Below, one piece after another: positions 8,465-17,820 of a stretch of 64,000 bases of DNA. The DNA is from JANQMY01 sp965228775 (GTDB taxonomy: Bacteria; Pseudomonadota; Alphaproteobacteria; JANQMY01). Below the pieces are notes generated by a model. That model saw only the letters and a program-made list of their open reading frames with translations, had not been told where the DNA came from and searched no databases. How positions within the stretch are numbered: the stretch's first letter is position 1; each line of letters starts with the position of its first letter. The DNA lies in NCBI GenBank assembly GCA_965228775.1, contig OZ245840.1, positions 2,170,001-2,234,000 on the forward strand. The letters run 5' to 3'. Both the position numbers and the translations under genes were made by a program.

Positions 8465-8792
8465 CAATTCTCTCCTGTCTTGCAAATCTTGTGTGCGGAA
8501 AATAGTCCAGACTGAAGCTTATGCGCGAGTCTTTTCCCACGAGAATAAGCTTTACCCATGAAATACGCTGTGATAGTGAGCCTGATCTTATTGAAGAAGG
8601 TGGACAAAATGAGCGGTCCAAGACCTGCCAACAGCCTAACCCTCCGACGACGACGTCGCCAACACATGCCCCTTAGCGGCAGTGTGGCCTGAGCCGACGC
8701 ACGTCCCTTCTTATTGTCTCCAATGATCTGACAGGTGTGCACGGTGAAGCGTCACCTCGCAAATACCCTGTTTCGTTCGCGGAGACCCGAAA
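8465..8792. other. Intergenic region, divergent promoters presumed
   Basis: About 330 bp between the SDR start (minus) and the GNAT start (plus). I see no repeat or terminator. It contains one possible small arginine-rich reading frame at 8609-8692 (listed separately) and otherwise nothing recognisable. Confidence 0.4.
8609..8692 (+). CDS. Possible 27-residue arginine-rich small protein or leader peptide
   Basis: A short frame starts with ATG at 8609, 5-6 bp after AAGGTGG, a good ribosome binding site, and encodes a peptide with five consecutive arginines (LTLRRRRRQHM). It ends 100 bp before the GNAT gene. An alternative ATG at 8558 would give 44 residues with a hydrophobic N-terminus. Whether it is translated cannot be told from sequence alone; such short frames arise by chance. 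Confidence 0.22.
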   Translation: MSGPRPANSLTLRRRRRQHMPLSGSVA

Positions 8793-9311
8793 ATGATTTC
8801 CATTGAAAAAGAAAAGCCAGGCGACAAGCCTGCAGTTGAGATGTTGCTCGACCTCGCCTTTGGGCCCGGGCGGTTTGCAAAATCCTCCTATCGCCTACGC
8901 GAAGGCGTGGACCCAATTGGCGAACTGTGCTTCGTCGGCAAACTCGACGGCGAGATGAAGGGAAGCATACGGTACTGGCCTGTTCAGGTAGGGGCTGCCG
9001 GCCACGCCTTACTCCTCGGCCCTCTCGCTGTTGACCCTTCGATTCGGGGAAAGGGGTTGGGTGTCGCCTTGGTCGATCACAGCCTGCAAGCAGCCGCCAA
9101 GCTTGGACACAATGTGGTGTTTCTGGTCGGCGATGAGCCCTATTATGCAAAGTCCGGGTTCGCCAAAACCACGCCGGGCCGGTTTGAATTCCCAGGCCCT
9201 GTTGATCCCAACCGGCTGTTGATGCGTGAACTGATCAACAAGGCTGAGGCATCTTTTGCGGGCCCCATCCAAAAGCCTCGCTCAAACGCTTTCCCGGCGC
9301 CATGCAAATAA
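8793..9311 (+). CDS. GNAT-family N-acetyltransferase (YhbS-like)
   Basis: A 172-residue acetyltransferase. The acetyl-CoA-binding region is LGPLAVDPSIRGKGLGVAL (R/Q-x-x-G-x-G/A type) at about 74-92, followed by a helix and the VFLVGDEPYYAKSGF segment found in YhbS-like proteins. Substrate unknown. Its 3' end overlaps the convergent membrane protein gene by 30 bp. Confidence 0.82.
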   Translation: MISIEKEKPGDKPAVEMLLDLAFGPGRFAKSSYRLREGVDPIGELCFVGKLDGEMKGSIRYWPVQVGAAGHALLLGPLAVDPSIRGKGLGVALVDHSLQAAAKLGHNVVFLVGDEPYYAKSGFAKTTPGRFEFPGPVDPNRLLMRELINKAEASFAGPIQKPRSNAFPAPCK

Positions 9312-11369
9312 GGCGGCGGCAGTAATAATTAGAAGGAACAACCAGGGCGGGATCAGCGGGCCACTGGCGACAGACCGCACCACATAGGCGTCATTGCGGA
9401 CCAACCCAATCCAATCGCGGCCAACCATTTCGCGCCCTTTTGAGATACGCCGCACCAAGGGAGCGGGACGCCGAAGGTCTTCCAGCCACATCGTGGTTCC
9501 ACCGGACGCCTGCGAAACAGGCGCTAGTATCTGGTCGGTAGCTCGCACGTCGCTATATTCCTTAGGGTTGAGCGGTCCAACGGCTGCGACAGCTACCTGA
9601 TCGGTGTTCTCTAAGCGATAGAGCCCTATTTCGTCCACCGGAACGCTGGCGGTCCATAGCCCTTCACCTGTCTGAGTTAGCGCCGCCTCTTGCGTTTCCC
9701 CTGACGGGCTGGTGATCCGAACCTCTGGTGGCGCCTCTTCCATGGTCCGGCGCTTGACCACAAGCTGTCCATCTTCCACATCCGCAAACAGCTTCTCTTC
9801 TTCGAGTTCGGGCTCCTTCATTAGCCAGTGCGCAAGACGGCGCAACAGCTCCGCCTGCGGACCACCCCCTTCATATCCACGGGCCCAGAGCCAGCTGTGA
9901 TCCGACAATAGCTGCGCGACACGACCATCCCCCACCCGGTCAAGAACAAGTACGGGTCCCTGTTCCGGTCCGGCCATCAGCGTGTCGCCCGAAACGCGCT
10001 CGGTCGCCACCAATCGGAACCACCGTCCCCACTCGGGGTCGCTGCCGGCGAGTAACGAGTTTGCGCCCGGAAGCCTTGCTGTCACTGGGTGCCGCGCGCC
10101 GGACGATGTCACGCGAGGGCGATATCCCTGTTCAAAAACCTCTCCCGTCGGCTGCGCAGGCAGCACACCTGCAAGAGGCGTCCGGTAAAGACTCAATGTC
10201 GTGGCGAAAGCGGGCCCGGCGGCAGTTAGAAGGGCCCCGCCGTCTTCCACAAATCGGGCGACATTGGCCAGATAGATCAATGGCAGCACGTTACGCCGTT
10301 GATACCGGTCAAATATGATCAGGTCGAATTCGTTGAGTTTTTCAGAAAACAATTCCCGCGTCGGGAAAGCGATCAACGACAACTCGTCTATAGGGGTTCC
10401 GTCTTGTTTTTCCGGCGGACGCAAAATAGTGAAGTGCACCAGATCCACGGACGGGTCGGCCTTGAGCAGATTACGCCAGGTCCGCTCTCCGGCATGCGGT
10501 TCACCCGACACCAGCAACACACGCAAGCGATCTCGAACCCCGTTGATTTCCAACACGGCCACATTGTTCTTTGTTGTCAATTCATCCGGGGACGCTTCAA
10601 TACGGATTTCGACAACATTCTCCCCGCCATGTTCAATCTCGAAATCAATGGTCCTTGTTTGACCCACCGGAAGGTATTGCGACTGTACGGGGCGGCCATC
10701 GAGCAGAACATCAACGGAGATAAGACTGCGCTCATCCCCGGCTGCGCCGAACTCATCCACCCGCAAAGTAACCGATACGGCGTCTCCCACAATGCCGAAG
10801 ACCGGCGCACGCTCTACCGTCAGCTTGCGGTCATACCCCGTGCGCGATCCCGCGATCAAAGTATGGAATGGTGCCTTCCCGGCGACACCGTCTGGCCGCG
10901 ACGGAGCATCATGAACCTGCCCGTCGGTAATCAGAATGGTTCCGGCAAGCCGGTTCGGCGCCACGTCTTCCAACGCCCGTGAGAGTTCGGAGAATACGTG
11001 GGTTCCATCCTTAGATGGACCGTAATTGTCTTCCCCCACATCGATCACACGCGCGGTCAATCCGTCTTCTTGCGAAAGCTGGCGTTGCAGGTCCTCTAGG
11101 GCCGCATTCGTTTGCGCCCGCCTTTCGCCCACATTCTGGCTTTCGGATCGGTCCACTAGAACGGCAACCACATCATCCAGTCCTTGCCGCTCTTCGCGCA
11201 GAATGGATGGGTTGGACAATGCAAGAAGGATGAGGCCAAGCGCGCCTACACGCCAAAGCCCGGCGCGTGCGCGAAACCACAAGCTCGCGGCCAGAACAGC
11301 AAGACAGGCGATCCCCAGGCCCCACAGGGCAGGCTCAGGAATGGACGGAAAAAACTCTACACGCCACAT
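9282..11369 (-). CDS. Large membrane protein of the MoxR/DUF58/DUF4159 operon
   Basis: A 695-residue protein with two N-terminal membrane segments (about 13-31 and 37-52), a von Willebrand A-like start with DRSES in place of the MIDAS DxSxS (about 72-76), a long periplasmic beta-rich region containing a glutamine-amidotransferase-like section (IIFDRYQRR ... LLTAAGPAF), and a C-terminal membrane segment close to the end. Last gene of the minus-strand operon, 3 bp after the DUF4159 gene. Such proteins accompany MoxR ATPases and are thought to help fold or assemble envelope or metal-binding proteins; no exact function is known. Confidence 0.7.
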   Translation of the reverse strand: MWRVEFFPSIPEPALWGLGIACLAVLAASLWFRARAGLWRVGALGLILLALSNPSILREERQGLDDVVAVLVDRSESQNVGERRAQTNAALEDLQRQLSQEDGLTARVIDVGEDNYGPSKDGTHVFSELSRALEDVAPNRLAGTILITDGQVHDAPSRPDGVAGKAPFHTLIAGSRTGYDRKLTVERAPVFGIVGDAVSVTLRVDEFGAAGDERSLISVDVLLDGRPVQSQYLPVGQTRTIDFEIEHGGENVVEIRIEASPDELTTKNNVAVLEINGVRDRLRVLLVSGEPHAGERTWRNLLKADPSVDLVHFTILRPPEKQDGTPIDELSLIAFPTRELFSEKLNEFDLIIFDRYQRRNVLPLIYLANVARFVEDGGALLTAAGPAFATTLSLYRTPLAGVLPAQPTGEVFEQGYRPRVTSSGARHPVTARLPGANSLLAGSDPEWGRWFRLVATERVSGDTLMAGPEQGPVLVLDRVGDGRVAQLLSDHSWLWARGYEGGGPQAELLRRLAHWLMKEPELEEEKLFADVEDGQLVVKRRTMEEAPPEVRITSPSGETQEAALTQTGEGLWTASVPVDEIGLYRLENTDQVAVAAVGPLNPKEYSDVRATDQILAPVSQASGGTTMWLEDLRRPAPLVRRISKGREMVGRDWIGLVRNDAYVVRSVASGPLIPPWLFLLIITAAALFAWRRESV

Positions 11370-11372
11370 GGT

Positions 11373-14165
11373 CTATTGGCCCAAACGCTCCAGCAATGCC
11401 GGTATATGAACGGAATCCGCTTTGTAATTTCCGGTTAGAGCGTACATCACCAGATTCACGCCAAACCGCATGGCCAATTCGCGCTGGCGAGCTCCGCCCG
11501 GCACCACCGCAGCGACCGGTCTACCGTTTTCATCCTGCGCCCACGCCGCGGCCCAATCGTTAGAGCCGATTATGATCGAAGAAACGCCATCATTGCTGGC
11601 TTGCGTCGACCCGGTGACTTCGTTTTGGGCTTCGACCCAGACGCGCCCCCCCGCCCAACGGCCCGGAAACGTGTTCAACAGATAAAATGACTTGGTGAGC
11701 ACGTGCTCCTCATTCAGGGGCATCAAAGGTGGAATGTCCAAACCGCCGATGAGATCAGAGAGTTTCTGCCGACCGGGGCTGCCGCCGCCATTGAGTTCCG
11801 GCAATATGTTCTTCTGCTGATCTCTCGTGTCGAAAAAGATCGTACCGCCATTCTTCATATACGCATCGACTTTGGCCAAAGCTTCCGGCGAAAGAGCTTT
11901 CTGTTGTTCCGCTATCGGCCAGAACAACAACGGAAAGAACGCGAGCTCATCATTTTCGAGGTCGACCCCAATCGGCACCCCTGGTTCGACCGCCGTCCGG
12001 CTCGACAGTATCCGGCCCAATCCCTGGAGACCGGCCTCACTCAGCCTATCCACTTCATCATTGCCGGTGATTACATAGGCAAGTCTTGTTTCCAAAGTGG
12101 CCGCGAGTGCCGCGCGATCCTTATTTTCCTCCTCCGCCATTACGGGGTGTGGATGAAGGACGGCAAAAGTCGCGGCTATGGCTGCAACAAATGCCAAAGA
12201 CGACACCGTTGAAGGCTGCGGCGAGATTTTGAGCCCTCTTCGCTGACCAAACATCCAGATGATGGCAAGCCAATCGATCAGCAAGAAGATGATCGCCGCA
12301 GAAAGCAGCCATGGCTTCAGGCGCAACACATCGGGCGGTTCCAAAACATCAGGCGTGATACCACCGGGATTTCCCAAAGGTACCAATTGCTCCGTGGTGT
12401 CGCCAATATTCAAGGCGAGGCGCAGAGACCTCTGGGCATAGATCCCAGGCGGATGATCTGACGTGATGTCCAACGGGTCACTGGTGCGTAAAGGCAAAAC
12501 ACTGGAGGACGGGTCTTGGGAGATGCCAAACCCGTCAAGAACACGCAAAGGCATTAATGCCCGGTCAGCCTCTCCGGCCGCAGCCCCTCCATTAAGCGCG
12601 GACGATGCAGCGCTCGGAATAGCGGCGGAAATGTTGATCATCTTTCTCAGCATCTCCACAAACATTCCAGAAAGCGGTAGATTCGACCAGTTCGAATTTG
12701 CCGTAACGTGCACCAAGATAATCCAGCCGTCTCCCCGCTGTGCGGCGGTGACCAGTGGCGTCCCATCTTCCAACTGGGCCCAGGTACGGCCGGCCAACTC
12801 GATTGACGGTTCGGCCAAGACCTGCCGGCGCACCTCCACATCACCACCGATGGGTATGCCGGAAAATGGACTGTTGGCGTCGAATGGTTTGAGTTTCTGG
12901 GGGGATTCCCAGGACAACGCACCACCAAACGCCCGGCCACCGTCTCTTAGATTGACCGGGATCAGGCGGTCTCGCTTGGCCGCCAGGCGGGGACCAGCGA
13001 AACGGATCAGCACACCCCCCTGATTCACCCATTTCTCAACCGCCGACAGATCGTTGCCGACGATTTGGCCAATATCGGAAAGAATGAGAACCGAAATCTC
13101 TTTACCCACAAGTGTGCCAAGACTTCCGTCAACAATCTCTGCGTAGGGATCAATGGCGCGCCGCAAATAATATGTGTCGGACAAAAGGGGCTGCTCGTCT
13201 TCCTGATCGCTGGATGTCACCAGCCCGACGGACCGCCGTTGCTGGGCATCATCCAGCAATACGGTCGCACCGGCGGATGGCTGACCGCGCACGGAGATGC
13301 GCCCAATATTGTTCCGCAGCCTCAAAGGAAGATCAATCAACACTTCTGTTTGCGTCTCGCCGGCCGCAAAAGAAAACGGGAAGGCACCAATGACGGTTCC
13401 ATCAGCAGCTGCGATCGCCAAGTCGCCCTTGTCTTCCTCGCCTGCGCGAGGCCGTGTCACCGCGACACGCATGGACGCGTCTTGTGTTTTGACGCGAGAT
13501 AAAAGCAGCGGATCTTCTTGATCAACAAGCACACGCAGGGTGCCGATTTGCTGAAGTTGATCTGAAAACCTGCCGTTCCCCTCATGTGCCAGATTGTCTG
13601 AAACCCAAACGATCTGCGGCTGCTCTAGGGTCACGCTTTCGACCGCCTCTAGTGCCGCTATGTAATCAGGCCGCCAGGGTTTCGGCTCTAATGCGCGCAA
13701 CTGCTCGCTCGCTTGCTCCGCAGCCAGAACCGACAATGGAAGGTCCTTTTCGGAAATGTCTGCCGTCGGCACAAGCAGGACCGACCGATCTTGTTGACCG
13801 GCCTGAATGATCATCTCATTGATAGCGTTGACGCGTGCGTCCCAGCCCGCCGCAGCACCCCATCCATTGTCCATGATCACGACCAACGGGCCGTCACCTT
13901 CCAAAGTTTTGCCACGGTTCAGATAGGGGCCAGCGAAAGCGAAAATCAGAAGGGATAAAATCAGCATACGCAGCAATAGAAGCCAAATCGGCGTTTGTGC
14001 GGATGTTTCTTCCTTTTTCTCTAGCCCCAACAGCAGGGAGAGAGCAGGAAAAGCGATCCGGCGGGGACGCGGCGGTGTCACACGCAGCAACCACCAAATA
14101 ACCGGCAGCGCGATCAGCCCTAACAGAATCCAGGGGTACAGAAAGGAAAGCGCACCGACCGTCAA
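11373..14165 (-). CDS. BatA-like / DUF4159 membrane protein
   Basis: A 930-residue membrane protein. The N-terminus (SFLYPWILLGLIALPVIWWLLR) is the BatA-type membrane anchor, followed by a second membrane segment near 60-80, a periplasmic vWA/GATase-like region, another membrane segment near 640, and a C-terminal DUF4159 domain from about 700 (LAYVITGNDEVDR ... NGGTIFFDTRDQ). It starts with TTG at 14165, overlapping the DUF58 stop as TTGA, so translation is probably coupled. Middle member of the MoxR operon. Confidence 0.8.
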   Translation of the reverse strand: MTVGALSFLYPWILLGLIALPVIWWLLRVTPPRPRRIAFPALSLLLGLEKKEETSAQTPIWLLLLRMLILSLLIFAFAGPYLNRGKTLEGDGPLVVIMDNGWGAAAGWDARVNAINEMIIQAGQQDRSVLLVPTADISEKDLPLSVLAAEQASEQLRALEPKPWRPDYIAALEAVESVTLEQPQIVWVSDNLAHEGNGRFSDQLQQIGTLRVLVDQEDPLLLSRVKTQDASMRVAVTRPRAGEEDKGDLAIAAADGTVIGAFPFSFAAGETQTEVLIDLPLRLRNNIGRISVRGQPSAGATVLLDDAQQRRSVGLVTSSDQEDEQPLLSDTYYLRRAIDPYAEIVDGSLGTLVGKEISVLILSDIGQIVGNDLSAVEKWVNQGGVLIRFAGPRLAAKRDRLIPVNLRDGGRAFGGALSWESPQKLKPFDANSPFSGIPIGGDVEVRRQVLAEPSIELAGRTWAQLEDGTPLVTAAQRGDGWIILVHVTANSNWSNLPLSGMFVEMLRKMINISAAIPSAASSALNGGAAAGEADRALMPLRVLDGFGISQDPSSSVLPLRTSDPLDITSDHPPGIYAQRSLRLALNIGDTTEQLVPLGNPGGITPDVLEPPDVLRLKPWLLSAAIIFLLIDWLAIIWMFGQRRGLKISPQPSTVSSLAFVAAIAATFAVLHPHPVMAEEENKDRAALAATLETRLAYVITGNDEVDRLSEAGLQGLGRILSSRTAVEPGVPIGVDLENDELAFFPLLFWPIAEQQKALSPEALAKVDAYMKNGGTIFFDTRDQQKNILPELNGGGSPGRQKLSDLIGGLDIPPLMPLNEEHVLTKSFYLLNTFPGRWAGGRVWVEAQNEVTGSTQASNDGVSSIIIGSNDWAAAWAQDENGRPVAAVVPGGARQRELAMRFGVNLVMYALTGNYKADSVHIPALLERLGQ

Positions 14166-15121
14166 CTACCACCCCCGATCGGAAAATGATGCTCAGCTGG
14201 AGCGCCCAAAGAATTGAAAAACTGAAGCAGTGTTAAATGGGGTGGCCGGTCCGTGCGGTGCGATGCAAACGTCCAATCACTTCGGCGGGCCCAATGCCCT
14301 AAGGCGGACTTTAAGTCACCAAGTTTTGCCTGATATGCACCCTTTAGGGTCTCCGCGCGGCCGATCACCAGTTCCAGCTTGTCCTCGAGCCCTTCAAAGA
14401 GAGTTCGGCCCTCGAACGGAAACTCTTCTTCTGCCGGATCCAACACTTGCAGCAAATGGCCCCGTACATTGTCATTGGCCAAACTTTCCAAGCGGGGAAA
14501 AAGTTGATCACTCGCCACAAGAAAATCGCTGATGAGCACAATACGTGCGTGCCGCGGCAAATGAACCGGCGGCGGCAAGCCGTCACGCCCGAAGGTGGAC
14601 ATCAATAGCGCCGCCCCCAAACGCGGGAAAGCACTGATCCCCATAAAGGGTGCTGCACGTTCACCCAGCACGCCCACACGTTCACCGGCACGCAAAAGCA
14701 TGTGCCCCAGAGCCAGGGCAAGAACGATTGCGCGATACTCCTTCGTTGGATACTCCTCCGTGTAGGAATAATCCATAGACGGAGACGTATCACACCAGAT
14801 CCAAACGCTCTCGGCCACCTCCCATTCGTTTTCCCGAATATAGTAGCTTTGGGTTTTGGCAGATTGGCGCCAGTCAATCGACGCTGCCGTATCCCCCTCC
14901 ACATGGTGACGGAATTGCCAGAAGGTCTCGCCAGGCCCCGCCCGCCGGCGGCCGTGTATGCCTTGCGCGACGGTGTTTGCGATGCGTTCTGCTTCCACCA
15001 ACAAAGGCGGCAACCGGTCACTTAGAGCTTCCGCATCATGTTGGAGCAGCGCGGCACGATCCTTTTGCTTGGGCGAAAACCCAAATCCCGCAACAGAATC
15101 ACGCCAATAAGGAGGGGCCAT
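14162..15121 (-). CDS. DUF58 domain protein
   Basis: A 319-residue soluble protein with the DUF58 core: GxGxxFxxxRxYxxGDxxxxIDW is represented by GETFWQFRHHVEGD and IDWRQSAKTQ, followed by a vWA-like strand with CDTSPSM (D-x-S-x-S MIDAS motif). DUF58 proteins work with MoxR AAA ATPases. An ATG at 15121 sits 2 bp after the MoxR stop; an in-frame TTG at 15142 would overlap MoxR by 19 bp and is less likely. Confidence 0.87.
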   Translation of the reverse strand: MAPPYWRDSVAGFGFSPKQKDRAALLQHDAEALSDRLPPLLVEAERIANTVAQGIHGRRRAGPGETFWQFRHHVEGDTAASIDWRQSAKTQSYYIRENEWEVAESVWIWCDTSPSMDYSYTEEYPTKEYRAIVLALALGHMLLRAGERVGVLGERAAPFMGISAFPRLGAALLMSTFGRDGLPPPVHLPRHARIVLISDFLVASDQLFPRLESLANDNVRGHLLQVLDPAEEEFPFEGRTLFEGLEDKLELVIGRAETLKGAYQAKLGDLKSALGHWARRSDWTFASHRTDRPPHLTLLQFFNSLGAPAEHHFPIGGGS

Positions 15122-15123
15122 AT

Positions 15124-16122
15124 TTATCCGAGCCTTGCGCAAAGTCCCGCGATGATTTCCTGCAAGGTGATACCGTCCGCGCGCGCGCTGAAGTTCAAGG
15201 ACATGCGGTGCCGTAGAACCGGACCCGCCAAGTGAACGACGTCGTCGATGGAGGGGGCCAACCGCCCCTCCAGCAAAGCCTTTGCCCTAGTCGCCAACAT
15301 AAGCGCTTGCGAGGCGCGCGGTCCGGGCCCCCAGGCCACATGAGTCCGCACCAGGTCATCTGCTTCTTCATCTGGCCGCGCCGATCGCACCAGCCTCAAG
15401 ATCGCATCCACCACTTGTTCGCCCACGGGCATGCGGCGCACAAGCGCTTGAATATCAGCCAGATCTTGACCGGACAGTACAGGCGCCGGAGAGGCGTCCT
15501 CCGTGCCGGTTGTGGCAAACAACATCTGCTTCTCAGCATCCCGGTCCGGATAGCTCACATCAATTTGCAGCAGAAATCGGTCCAGCTGCGCTTCCGGCAG
15601 CGGATAGGTCCCCTCTTGCTCCAACGGATTCTGCGTTGCCAGCACATGAAACGGATGGGGCAGCGCGTGTTCTTGCCCGGCAATCGTGACGGTGTTTTCC
15701 TGCATCGATTGCAGAAGCGCCGACTGCGTACGTGGGCTTGCGCGGTTGATTTCATCGGCCATCAATAGCTGGCAAAAGACCGGCCCCTTGATAAACCGAA
15801 ATGATCGCCTGCCGCTTTCCGTTTCTTCCAGCACTTCGGATCCCAAAATATCCGCAGGCATCAAATCCGGCGTGAATTGAAGACGTTTCGCATCGAGACC
15901 AAGCGTCGTGCCCATGGTTTCTACCAAGCGCGTCTTGGCAAGACCTGGCACACCGATGAGCAGAGCATGCCCCCCGGAAAGAATCGTTATCAAACTTTGG
16001 TCAATGACTTCAGTTTGCCCGAAAATGACGGCACCGATTCCGTCTTTGACGCGGCGTAATTTGTCACCGGCGGCTTCAAGCTCGTGAACGATCTGCTTGT
16101 CATCTTCAACGGTTGTGTTCAT
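15124..16122 (-). CDS. MoxR-family AAA+ ATPase
   Basis: A 332-residue AAA+ ATPase. Walker A GVPGLAKT is at 57-64, Walker B LLMADEIN at about 119-126, and the MoxR stretch ASPRTQSALLQSMQE follows with the ATQNP sensor 1 and LPEAQLDRF arginine-finger region. First gene of a four-gene minus-strand operon (MoxR, DUF58, DUF4159, membrane protein). MoxR ATPases act as chaperones for metal insertion or complex maturation; the client here is unknown. Confidence 0.93.
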   Translation of the reverse strand: MNTTVEDDKQIVHELEAAGDKLRRVKDGIGAVIFGQTEVIDQSLITILSGGHALLIGVPGLAKTRLVETMGTTLGLDAKRLQFTPDLMPADILGSEVLEETESGRRSFRFIKGPVFCQLLMADEINRASPRTQSALLQSMQENTVTIAGQEHALPHPFHVLATQNPLEQEGTYPLPEAQLDRFLLQIDVSYPDRDAEKQMLFATTGTEDASPAPVLSGQDLADIQALVRRMPVGEQVVDAILRLVRSARPDEEADDLVRTHVAWGPGPRASQALMLATRAKALLEGRLAPSIDDVVHLAGPVLRHRMSLNFSARADGITLQEIIAGLCARLG

Positions 16123-16247
16123 CTGTTACCTACAGCTCGTTCGTCAAATTTCGCGGGTGCTGGAATCGGGTTTGCCATTTCATCCGGTCGCCCCAACATC
16201 ATAACAAATAAGGCCCCATGACGGGGGCCACTAATATTTGAAGAGAT

Positions 16248-16874
16248 ATGGTTAAAGAAGAAGGCCAAGATATGACCGGAGACCGAAAATCAGCGTCGCC
16301 AGAGGTCGTCAGGGGATTGGCCGAAGCCAGCGCTGAATCGGCAAAAAACCGCAGTTTGCCGCCGGTTCACTTATGGAATCCGCCTTTTTGCGGCGACATC
16401 GACATGCGAATCGCAGTGGATGGCACTTGGTATTATTTGGGCTCGCCGATTAACAGAAAACCGATGGTAAAGCTGTTCTCTTCCATTCTACGCCGCGATG
16501 AAGATGACTATTTCCTGGTGACACCGGTGGAAAAGGTGGGAATCACAGTCGACGATGCGCCATTTCTGGCCGTAGAGCTGATCGTGGAAGGCCAGGGCGA
16601 GAGCCAAACCCTGCAGTTTCGCACCAATGTGGACGATATCGTTACGGTAGGGTCGGAGCATCCGATTTGGATGGAGTTTGACGAAGGGTCGCAAGAACCA
16701 CGCCCCTATATGCATGTCAGACAAAATCTTCATGGCTTGATCAACCGCGCCGTCTTCTATGATCTTGTAGAACTGGGTGTTGAAGAGAGCGTAGACGACA
16801 CCCCATATTTCGGGATCTGGAGCGCAAAGGAGTTTTTTCCGTTTGCGCCTGCGGGATCGTTGCAAGAGGCTTAA
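16248..16874 (+). CDS. DUF1285 family protein
   Basis: A 208-residue soluble protein of the DUF1285 family. Visible family marks are PPVHLWNPPFCGDIDMRIAxDGTWYYxGSPI (about 37-68, here only outlined), LFSSILRRDEDDYFLVTPVEKVGI, and the closing YFGIWSxxxFFPF. Its function is not established. It begins the plus-strand set with the CoA-type Nudix, DUF6111 and CCA-transferase genes, an arrangement common in alphaproteobacteria. ATG at 16248; an internal ATG at 16272 is possible. Confidence 0.88.
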   Translation: MVKEEGQDMTGDRKSASPEVVRGLAEASAESAKNRSLPPVHLWNPPFCGDIDMRIAVDGTWYYLGSPINRKPMVKLFSSILRRDEDDYFLVTPVEKVGITVDDAPFLAVELIVEGQGESQTLQFRTNVDDIVTVGSEHPIWMEFDEGSQEPRPYMHVRQNLHGLINRAVFYDLVELGVEESVDDTPYFGIWSAKEFFPFAPAGSLQEA

Positions 16875-16880
16875 ATCGCT

Positions 16881-17534
16881 GTGGACATGGCGAACACAAC
16901 TGCACTGACCGCCCTGTTGCGGGACAAACTCGCGCCGTTGCCCACCACGCATGAGGAGGTGGGCGGCGAACCGCCTACGCGCGGCGATTTCGGCAAAATC
17001 CGGGGCGCAGAGGACGAACGAAGTGCGGCGGATACACCGTTGCGCGCCGCATCCGTTCTAGTGCCTTTGGTCGATCACCCGGATGAAACAACCGTGCTGC
17101 TGACGCAACGCTCCCAGCACTTGCCGAGCCATGCCGGCCAAGTGAGTTTTCCCGGCGGGCGCGTCGATCCCGTTGACATTGATCCCGTTGCAACAGCGCT
17201 GCGCGAAACCCGCGAAGAAGTGGGGATTTCCGCGGACTTCATTTCACCGATCGGCGCTCTCGACACGTATGAAACAGGCACTGGATTTTGCATCATGCCG
17301 ATTGTCGGCATCTTGGAACCAGGCTTTACGATCAAGACCGATCCGTCGGAAGTTGAAGAAGCTTTTGAAGTCCCGCTTTCGTTCCTTATGAATCCCAAAA
17401 ATCATGAGCGACACCGTGCCCACTGGAAGGGGACCGCCCGCGAGTATTATGCAATGCCTTATGATGGACATTACATTTGGGGCGCCACGGCGGGGATGAT
17501 CGTCAACCTCTACGAGCGCTTACACGGACTCTAA
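16881..17534 (+). CDS. CoA pyrophosphatase (Nudix)
   Basis: A 217-residue Nudix hydrolase with the extra NUDL/UPF0035 motif LLTQRSQHLPSHAGQVSFPG just before the Nudix box (GGRVDP...REVREEVG type, read here as ALRETREEVGI). That combination marks enzymes that split coenzyme A or acyl-CoA to 3',5'-ADP and phosphopantetheine. A GTG at 16881 lies 11 bp after AAGAGG; an ATG at 16887 is an alternative. It overlaps the next gene by one base (TAATG). Confidence 0.9.
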   Translation: MDMANTTALTALLRDKLAPLPTTHEEVGGEPPTRGDFGKIRGAEDERSAADTPLRAASVLVPLVDHPDETTVLLTQRSQHLPSHAGQVSFPGGRVDPVDIDPVATALRETREEVGISADFISPIGALDTYETGTGFCIMPIVGILEPGFTIKTDPSEVEEAFEVPLSFLMNPKNHERHRAHWKGTAREYYAMPYDGHYIWGATAGMIVNLYERLHGL

Positions 17535-17818
17535 TGCGCATCTTGCTCTTCAATCTGCTGCTTTTCCTACTGCCGTTCATTCTGTATGCGGGATACATCG
17601 CCATCAAGAATCAGTCTTTGGCGACGGGGGGCCATTGGGATGAAAAAAGGATCGCGATTCTGAGCGCGATTGGGCTGGTGTTCATGATGGCTGGTTTGGC
17701 GATTTGGAATATTCAAGATTCCGCCGACAATTCCCGCAACCCGCTTTTAGAATTTGAGAAACCGGAATACGAACCGGAACCAGAGCCCGAACGTCCGAAC
17801 TTTGGGGGGCCCTTCTGA
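17534..17818 (+). CDS. DUF6111 family small membrane protein
   Basis: A 94-residue protein with two membrane helices (about 4-22 and 40-58) and a proline/glutamate-rich C-terminal tail (PEYEPEPEPERP). It matches the small DUF6111 protein found between the CoA Nudix and CCA-transferase genes in alphaproteobacteria. Its start overlaps the Nudix stop by one base. Function unknown. Confidence 0.78.
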   Translation: MRILLFNLLLFLLPFILYAGYIAIKNQSLATGGHWDEKRIAILSAIGLVFMMAGLAIWNIQDSADNSRNPLLEFEKPEYEPEPEPERPNFGGPF

Positions 17819-17820
17819 CC

